Source of the DNA: Clostridia bacterium
GTDB taxonomy: Bacteria; Bacillota; Clostridia; Christensenellales; Aristaeellaceae
Direction of reading: 5' to 3'
Assembly (NCBI GenBank): GCA_900759005.1
Contig: CAAEUQ010000025.1
Span: 1-9,272 of the forward strand
DNA length: 9,272 nt
Positions 6,212 to 9,272 of the stretch are shown piece by piece (position 1 is the first letter of the stretch; every line of letters starts with the position of its first letter). The notes beneath the pieces are model-generated. The model made no database searches. It was not told the origin of the DNA and saw nothing but the letters and a program-made list of their open reading frames with translations. The translations under genes were made by a program, and so were the position numbers.

Positions 6212-6610
6212 ATGGCTAAGCCGAAGCTGAAGAGGGTTACCCGCAAACGCCGCGAGAAGAAGCTCGTCGAGCGTGGCGCAGCCCATATCCGCTCTTCTTT
6301 CAACAATACCATCGTTACGATTACCGATATGTCCGGTAACGCGCTGAGCTGGGCGAGCGCCGGCGGACTTGGTTTCCGCGGCAGCAAGAAGTCCACGCCG
6401 TTCGCCGCGCAGTCCGCAGCCGAAAGCGCCGCGAAGAACGCGATGGAGTTCGGTCTGAAGACCGTTGAAGTCTACGTCAAGGGTCCGGGTTCCGGACGTG
6501 AAGCGGCGATCCGTTCTCTGCAGGCTGCCGGTCTGGAAGTCAACATGATCAAGGACGTGACGCCGATTCCGCACAACGGATGCCGTCCGCCGAAGCGTAG
6601 AAGAGTGTAA
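6212..6610 (+). CDS. rpsK: 30S ribosomal protein S11
   Basis: S11 lies on the small-subunit platform beside the mRNA exit path and Shine-Dalgarno helix. The 132-aa protein matches the family along its length. It has a basic N-terminus (KPKLKRVTRKRREKKLVERG) and the S11 core AHIRSSFNNTIVTITDMSGNALSWASAGGLGFRGSKKSTPFAAQ. VYVKGPGSGREAAIRSLQAAGLEV follows, and the C-terminus is DVTPIPHNGCRPPKRRRV. AGGGAGG at 6195-6201 precedes the ATG at 6212 with a 10-nt spacer. It sits 34 nt after rpsM and 18 nt before rpsD, the canonical order. Confidence 0.99.
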   Translation: MAKPKLKRVTRKRREKKLVERGAAHIRSSFNNTIVTITDMSGNALSWASAGGLGFRGSKKSTPFAAQSAAESAAKNAMEFGLKTVEVYVKGPGSGREAAIRSLQAAGLEVNMIKDVTPIPHNGCRPPKRRRV

Positions 6611-6628
6611 TGGAAGGAGGAACCGGAC

Positions 6629-7225
6629 ATGGCTAAGAATTCGCAGCCCGTACTCAAAAGGTGCAAAACGCTGGGTTTGTCTCCTGCAGTCCTTGGTTAC
6701 TCCAAGGAGACCAACCGCAATCCCAAGGCAAACGTTCGCCGCAAGCAGTCTGAATACGGCAAGCAGCTGAACGAAAAGCAGAAGGTTAAATTCATTTATG
6801 GTGTGCTGGAAAAGCAGTTCCACGGCTACTATGAGAAGGCCGAACGCCAGCAGGGCATCACCGGCGAGATCATGCTTCAGGAGCTGGAGCGTCGTCTCGA
6901 CAACGTGGTGTACCGCATGGGCTTTGCTTCTTCCCGCCGCGAGGCGCGCCAGCTCGTGAATCACGGTCATTTCACCGTTAACGGCAAGCGCTGCAATATT
7001 CCCTCCGCGCAGGTGAAGGTTGGCGACGTGGTCGCCGTGTGTCAGAAGTCTCAGTCTTCCGTGAAGTTCAAGACTTTGCTTGAGGAGCTGGGCAAGAAGG
7101 CGATGCCGCAGTGGATCGAGCGTGCAGCCGATACCTTTGAGGCGAAGATCGTCGCTCTGCCGGCGCGCGAAGACATTGACTTCGAGGTTTCCGAGAACCT
7201 GATCGTCGAGCTTTACTCCCGCTAA
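6629..7225 (+). CDS. rpsD: 30S ribosomal protein S4, cysteine-free-zinc-site (C-) form
   Basis: S4 starts assembly of the small-subunit 5' domain by binding 16S rRNA, and in some bacteria represses its own operon. The 198-aa protein has the N-terminal helical domain (MAKNSQPVLKRCKTLGLSP, then NVRRKQSEYGKQLNEKQKVKFIYGVLEKQF). The S4 RNA-binding domain follows at about residues 88-150 (RRLDNVVYRMGFASSRREARQLVNHGHFTVNGKR). The N-terminal domain keeps only C12, so it lacks the cysteine cluster that binds zinc in the C+ form. The ATG at 6629 is preceded by AAGGAGG (6614-6620) with an 8-nt spacer. Its place between rpsK and rpoA follows the ancestral operon, unlike B. subtilis where rpsD stands apart. 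Confidence 0.98.
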   Translation: MAKNSQPVLKRCKTLGLSPAVLGYSKETNRNPKANVRRKQSEYGKQLNEKQKVKFIYGVLEKQFHGYYEKAERQQGITGEIMLQELERRLDNVVYRMGFASSRREARQLVNHGHFTVNGKRCNIPSAQVKVGDVVAVCQKSQSSVKFKTLLEELGKKAMPQWIERAADTFEAKIVALPAREDIDFEVSENLIVELYSR

Positions 7226-7230
7226 TCGCA

Positions 7231-7303
7231 TTAGGGAATCTCTGAATAATCGGTTCGCGTCCGGTTTCGGGCGCGCAGCCATACTTATTCAGTGCTTCCT
7301 TAA
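7231..7303. repeat. Nested inverted repeat: MITE-like relic or attenuator hairpin
   Basis: The outer stem is TTAGGGAA (7231-7238) with TTCCTTAA (7296-7303). A 3x3 internal loop follows, then CTGAATAA (7242-7249) with TTATTCAG (7285-7292), exact. The inner stem is GGTTCGCGTCCG (7252-7263) with CGGGCGCGcAGCC (7268-7280), with a GTTT loop and one bulged C. In total about 28 pairs form in 73 nt. The ends (GGAA-N3-CTGAATAA in both arms) and the flanking TTA on each side (7231-7233, 7300-7302) resemble terminal repeats and a target duplication of an IS5-like miniature element. As RNA it would be a very stable hairpin, with T5 following 6 nt later. Confidence 0.75.
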
Positions 7304-7358
7304 GACCCGTTTTTGCAGGTTAAGTTTGAGCGCGCGTTAAAAGCGTTCAGGCGAGCTT

Positions 7359-7391
7359 ACGCGGGGCGCAAAGTGCAAAAGCGCGCCGCGT
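7359..7391 (+). promoter_or_regulatory. GC-rich hairpin immediately upstream of the rpoA ribosome site
   Basis: ACGCGG (7359-7364) pairs with CCGCGT (7386-7391), then GCGC (7366-7369) pairs with GCGC (7381-7384), with a G-G mismatch between the two blocks and an A-rich 11-nt loop. The stem ends 5 nt before AGGAGG at 7397-7402. It could influence rpoA translation or protect the message end after processing. Confidence 0.5.
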
Positions 7392-7411
7392 TAGAGAGGA
7401 GGAAACGCTGA

Positions 7412-8380
7412 GTGATCGATCAGATCGAAAAACCCAAAATCGAACGTGTCGAGATCGGCGAGAACAGCCGATATGGAAAATTTGTCGTAAATCCGCTGGA
7501 GCGCGGCTTTGGTCAGACGTTGGGCAACTCGCTTCGCCGAGTCATGCTCAATTCGCTCCCCGGCGTAGCGGCAACCAGCGTCCGTATCGAGGGCGTGCAG
7601 CATGAGTTTTCGACGGTTCCGGGCGTCAAGGAAGACGTCGTCGAGCTGATTTTGAACGTCAAGCTGCTGTCTGCGAAGCTCTTTACCGAACAGCCGAAGG
7701 TGGTCAGCATCGACGCCGCAGGTCCCTGCGAAGTGAAAGCGGGCGATCTGAAGGTGGACGATGAGGTTGAGATCGTGAATCCGGATTTGCACATCGCAAC
7801 GCTTTCCGAAGGCGCGCATCTGCAGATGCAGATCACGCTGGAGAAGGGGCGCGGATATGTATCCGCGGAGCGCAACAAACAGTTGGCGCTCGAGCGCAAC
7901 AAGATCGGTATGCCGATCGGCGTGATTCCGGTGGACTCGATCTTCACCCCGATTCGCAAGGTCAGCTATTCCGTGGAAGATACCCGCGTGGGTCAGGTCA
8001 CGGACTATGACAAATTGACGATCGAAGTGTGGACCAACGGAAGCATTCTGCCGAAGGAAGCGCTCGCTTCTGCCGCGCAGATTCTCACCAACAATATGCG
8101 CCTGTTCATCGATTTGACGGTGAACGTCGTCCGCGTTGACTATAACGAACCCGAAAGCGACAATAAGGATAAGGTTCTCGAGATGACCATTGAGGAGCTC
8201 GACCTGTCCGTTCGCGCGTTCAACTGCTTGAAGCGCGCGGGCATTAACACTGTCGCCGAACTCGTACAGCGCAACCAGGAAGACATGATGAAGGTGCGCA
8301 ACCTTGGCAAAAAGTCGCTTGAGGAGGTTGAGCAGAAGCTCATCGCCCTCGGTCTTGCGCTCAAGACGAGCGAAGAATAA
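7412..8380 (+). CDS. rpoA: DNA-directed RNA polymerase subunit alpha
   Basis: The alpha subunit dimerises to nucleate RNA polymerase assembly, and its C-terminal domain reads UP elements and activators. The 322-aa product is full length. The N-terminal domain (about 1-240) contains the assembly motif YGKFVVNPLERGFGQTLGNSLRR and NKIGMPIGVIPVDSIFTPI. An acidic linker (NEPESDNKDK) leads to the C-terminal domain at about 258-312, LDLSVRAFNCLKRAGINTVAEL and NLGKKSLEEVEQKL. R268, N271 and C272 there correspond to the DNA-contact region (E. coli R265, N268, C269). Translation starts at GTG 7412, 9 nt after AGGAGG (7397-7402). The long structured upstream gap is unusual within this cluster. Confidence 0.99.
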   Translation: MIDQIEKPKIERVEIGENSRYGKFVVNPLERGFGQTLGNSLRRVMLNSLPGVAATSVRIEGVQHEFSTVPGVKEDVVELILNVKLLSAKLFTEQPKVVSIDAAGPCEVKAGDLKVDDEVEIVNPDLHIATLSEGAHLQMQITLEKGRGYVSAERNKQLALERNKIGMPIGVIPVDSIFTPIRKVSYSVEDTRVGQVTDYDKLTIEVWTNGSILPKEALASAAQILTNNMRLFIDLTVNVVRVDYNEPESDNKDKVLEMTIEELDLSVRAFNCLKRAGINTVAELVQRNQEDMMKVRNLGKKSLEEVEQKLIALGLALKTSEE

Positions 8381-8419
8381 TTTGCTACCGATACAGAGCA
8401 TCAAGGGAGGAAACCGGAA

Positions 8420-8929
8420 ATGGTCAATCGCAAGCTGGGTCGGCCGACCGACCAGAGAATGGCGATGCTCCGCAATCAGGTCACGAATTTGATCTGGTAC
8501 GGCAAGATTGAAACCACTCTCGCGCGCGGCAAAGAAGTCCAGGCGCTTGCTGAGCACCTGATTACCGTCGCCATGCGCCAGTGTGACAATACTGTTGAAG
8601 TTACCAAGAAGCATATGAACGAGAAGCAGCAGGTCGTGGAGCTGACCGTGCAGAACGACTCTCCTGCGCGTCTGGCTGCTCGTCGTCAGGTCATGCGTTA
8701 TCTGTACAACATCCCCGCCGTTCAGAAGGAAGGCGAGGACAAGGAAGATTTCAAGAAGCGCGCCAAGGAGGTCAAGTACCCCGTGGTCGAAAAGCTCTTC
8801 CGTGAAATCGCGCCGAAGTACAAGAAGCGCGCTGAGGAAAAGGGTCAGGGCGGCGGCTATACCCGTCTGGTCAAGAAGGGCCCGCGCCGCGGCGACTCTG
8901 CCGAGATGGTAATTCTCGAACTGGTCTAA
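8420..8929 (+). CDS. rplQ: 50S ribosomal protein L17, long form with internal insertions
   Basis: L17 lies near the polypeptide exit tunnel of the large subunit. The core motifs are clear: NRKLGRPTDQRMAMLRNQVTNLI, the conserved KIETTLARGKEV, LAARRQVMRYLYN, then KLFREIAPKY and the C-terminal GGYTRLVKKGPRRGDSAEMVILELV. At 169 aa it is about 40-50 residues longer than the E. coli or B. subtilis proteins. The extra length is mainly at residues 55-83 (CDNTVEVTKKHMNEKQ onward), before LAARRQ, and at about 101-121 (charged, lysine- and glutamate-rich). Similar long L17 proteins occur in some Clostridia, from memory. AGGGAGG (8404-8410) precedes the ATG at 8420 by 9 nt. A terminator follows the stop by 11 nt. 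Confidence 0.97.
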   Translation: MVNRKLGRPTDQRMAMLRNQVTNLIWYGKIETTLARGKEVQALAEHLITVAMRQCDNTVEVTKKHMNEKQQVVELTVQNDSPARLAARRQVMRYLYNIPAVQKEGEDKEDFKKRAKEVKYPVVEKLFREIAPKYKKRAEEKGQGGGYTRLVKKGPRRGDSAEMVILELV

Positions 8930-8940
8930 TCGACGAAATG

Positions 8941-8973
8941 AAGCGAGGGACGCAAAAGCGTTCCTCGCTTTTT
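8941..8973 (+). terminator. Intrinsic terminator of the alpha operon
   Basis: AAGCGAGGGACGC (8941-8953) pairs with GCGTTCCTCGCTT (8958-8970) around an AAAA loop: 13 pairs with a single G-T wobble. The stem runs straight into TTTTT (8969-8973). It starts 11 nt after the rplQ stop codon and ends the transcription unit. Confidence 0.95.
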
Positions 8974-9272
8974 CTATGTCTAAATGTCAAAACAAAATGG
9001 AGTTTATGAAGGTAAGTGTGAATATTAGCGAAAACAGCGTCGACGAACAGAAATTGGGCGCATCGACTTTTGAATGGAAAAAGTGCATAAGTGTAAAACT
9101 GATCCAAACAATGTGCAAGCAGTCACCGCGACAATGCACTTTAAACTCCCAAACGATAAACAAAGCAAATCGAGTTGGGTACTGTCAAGTGTTATGCGCA
9201 AATTAGATCACAGGCATCTATGAAATCCGTCGTCAGGCAATAGAGTCGTCGCTGAAAGCGGCCTCCAAATGC
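8974..9272. other. Non-coding, AT-richer stretch after the terminator
   Basis: I see no supported gene. A 76-codon frame starting at the ATG at 8976 has no ribosome site and its product resembles no family I know. The one clear structure is a 9-bp inverted repeat, AAAGTGCAT (9080-9088) with ATGCACTTT (9134-9142). The ECF-transporter, truA, rplM and rpsI genes that often follow rplQ in Bacillota are absent up to the window edge. Confidence 0.6.
9080..9142. repeat. 9-bp perfect inverted repeat with 45-nt spacer
   Basis: AAAGTGCAT (9080-9088) is exactly complementary to ATGCACTTT (9134-9142). Within the spacer ACTG (9098-9101) can pair with CAGT (9120-9123). The function is unknown; a chance match cannot be excluded. 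Confidence 0.4.

Larger units (their letters stand above)
7226..7411 (+). other. rpsD-rpoA intergenic region with two strong hairpins (186 nt)
   Basis: This is the largest gap inside the alpha cluster and is far longer than its neighbours (18-39 nt). It contains the nested hairpin 7231-7303, a T5 run at 7310-7314, and a second GC-rich hairpin at 7359-7391 just before the rpoA ribosome site. There is no supported reading frame and no convincing promoter. A TTGCAG at 7313-7318 has only a poor -10 partner. Confidence 0.75.

Noticed and set aside
6041..7282. A 413-codon open frame on the minus strand opposite rpsM-rpsD
   Set aside because: It is antisense to three clear ribosomal-protein genes, with no recognisable domains.
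7313..7342. Possible promoter TTGCAG / GTTAAA before rpoA
   Set aside because: The -10 match is poor and the region is better explained as structured leader; not strong enough to call.
7391..8614. A 407-codon open frame on the minus strand opposite rpoA and rplQ
   Set aside because: It is a mirror of the rpoA/rplQ coding frames, with no ribosome site or recognisable domain.
9070..9099. Possible + strand promoter TTGAAT / TAAAAC
   Set aside because: Only 4 of 6 matches in each box and no gene downstream within the window; expected by chance in AT-rich sequence.
9160..9188. Minus-strand TTGACA (complement of 9183-9188) as a -35 box
   Set aside because: The -35 is perfect but at 17 bp spacing the -10 would be CTTTGT, and no minus-strand gene follows.
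8976..9206. A 76-codon frame after the terminator
   Set aside because: No ribosome site, no known family, directly behind a terminator, and composition unlike the genes in this window.
1..9272. CRISPR array, tRNA or rRNA genes, complete insertion sequences, defence or biosynthetic systems
   Set aside because: I looked for spaced direct repeats, cloverleaf-like segments, transposase motifs and unusual gene sets on both strands and saw none.

Overview
The window is a GC-rich piece of bacterial chromosome carrying the distal part of the spc ribosomal-protein operon and the whole alpha operon, all on the + strand. Three traits point to an anaerobic Bacillota (Clostridia-type) lineage. A small KOW-domain L14e-like gene lies between map and infA, adenylate kinase has a four-cysteine zinc LID, and a C-minus S4 gene sits inside the alpha operon. 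I cannot place it to genus from sequence alone.

Layout. 1-5427: rplF (5' end cut by the window edge), rplR, rpsE, rpmD, rplO, secY, adk, map, KOW protein gene, infA and rpmJ. Spacing is tight: 1 nt at rplO/secY, a 4-nt overlap at map/KOW and a 14-nt overlap at KOW/infA, which suggests one co-transcribed and partly translationally coupled unit. 5428-5808: a 381-nt non-coding gap with a long imperfect palindrome, a near-consensus extended -10 promoter and a leader of about 170 nt that can fold. 5809-8929: rpsM, rpsK, rpsD, rpoA and rplQ. This run is interrupted by a 186-nt rpsD-rpoA gap that holds two strong hairpins. 8941-8973: a textbook intrinsic terminator. 8974-9272: an AT-richer stretch with no gene I can support.

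The products work together. L6, L18, L30, L15, L36 and L17 build the large subunit, and S5, S13, S11 and S4 build the small one. IF-1 starts translation and SecY exports nascent proteins. Methionine aminopeptidase trims N-termini, adenylate kinase balances adenylate pools, and RpoA assembles RNA polymerase. The coding part is conventional. The parts worth a second look are the non-coding ones: the palindrome at 5454-5548, the rpsM leader, and the nested 7231-7303 hairpin, which could be a small transposon relic or an RNA regulator setting the rpoA level. I found no clearly new multi-gene system.
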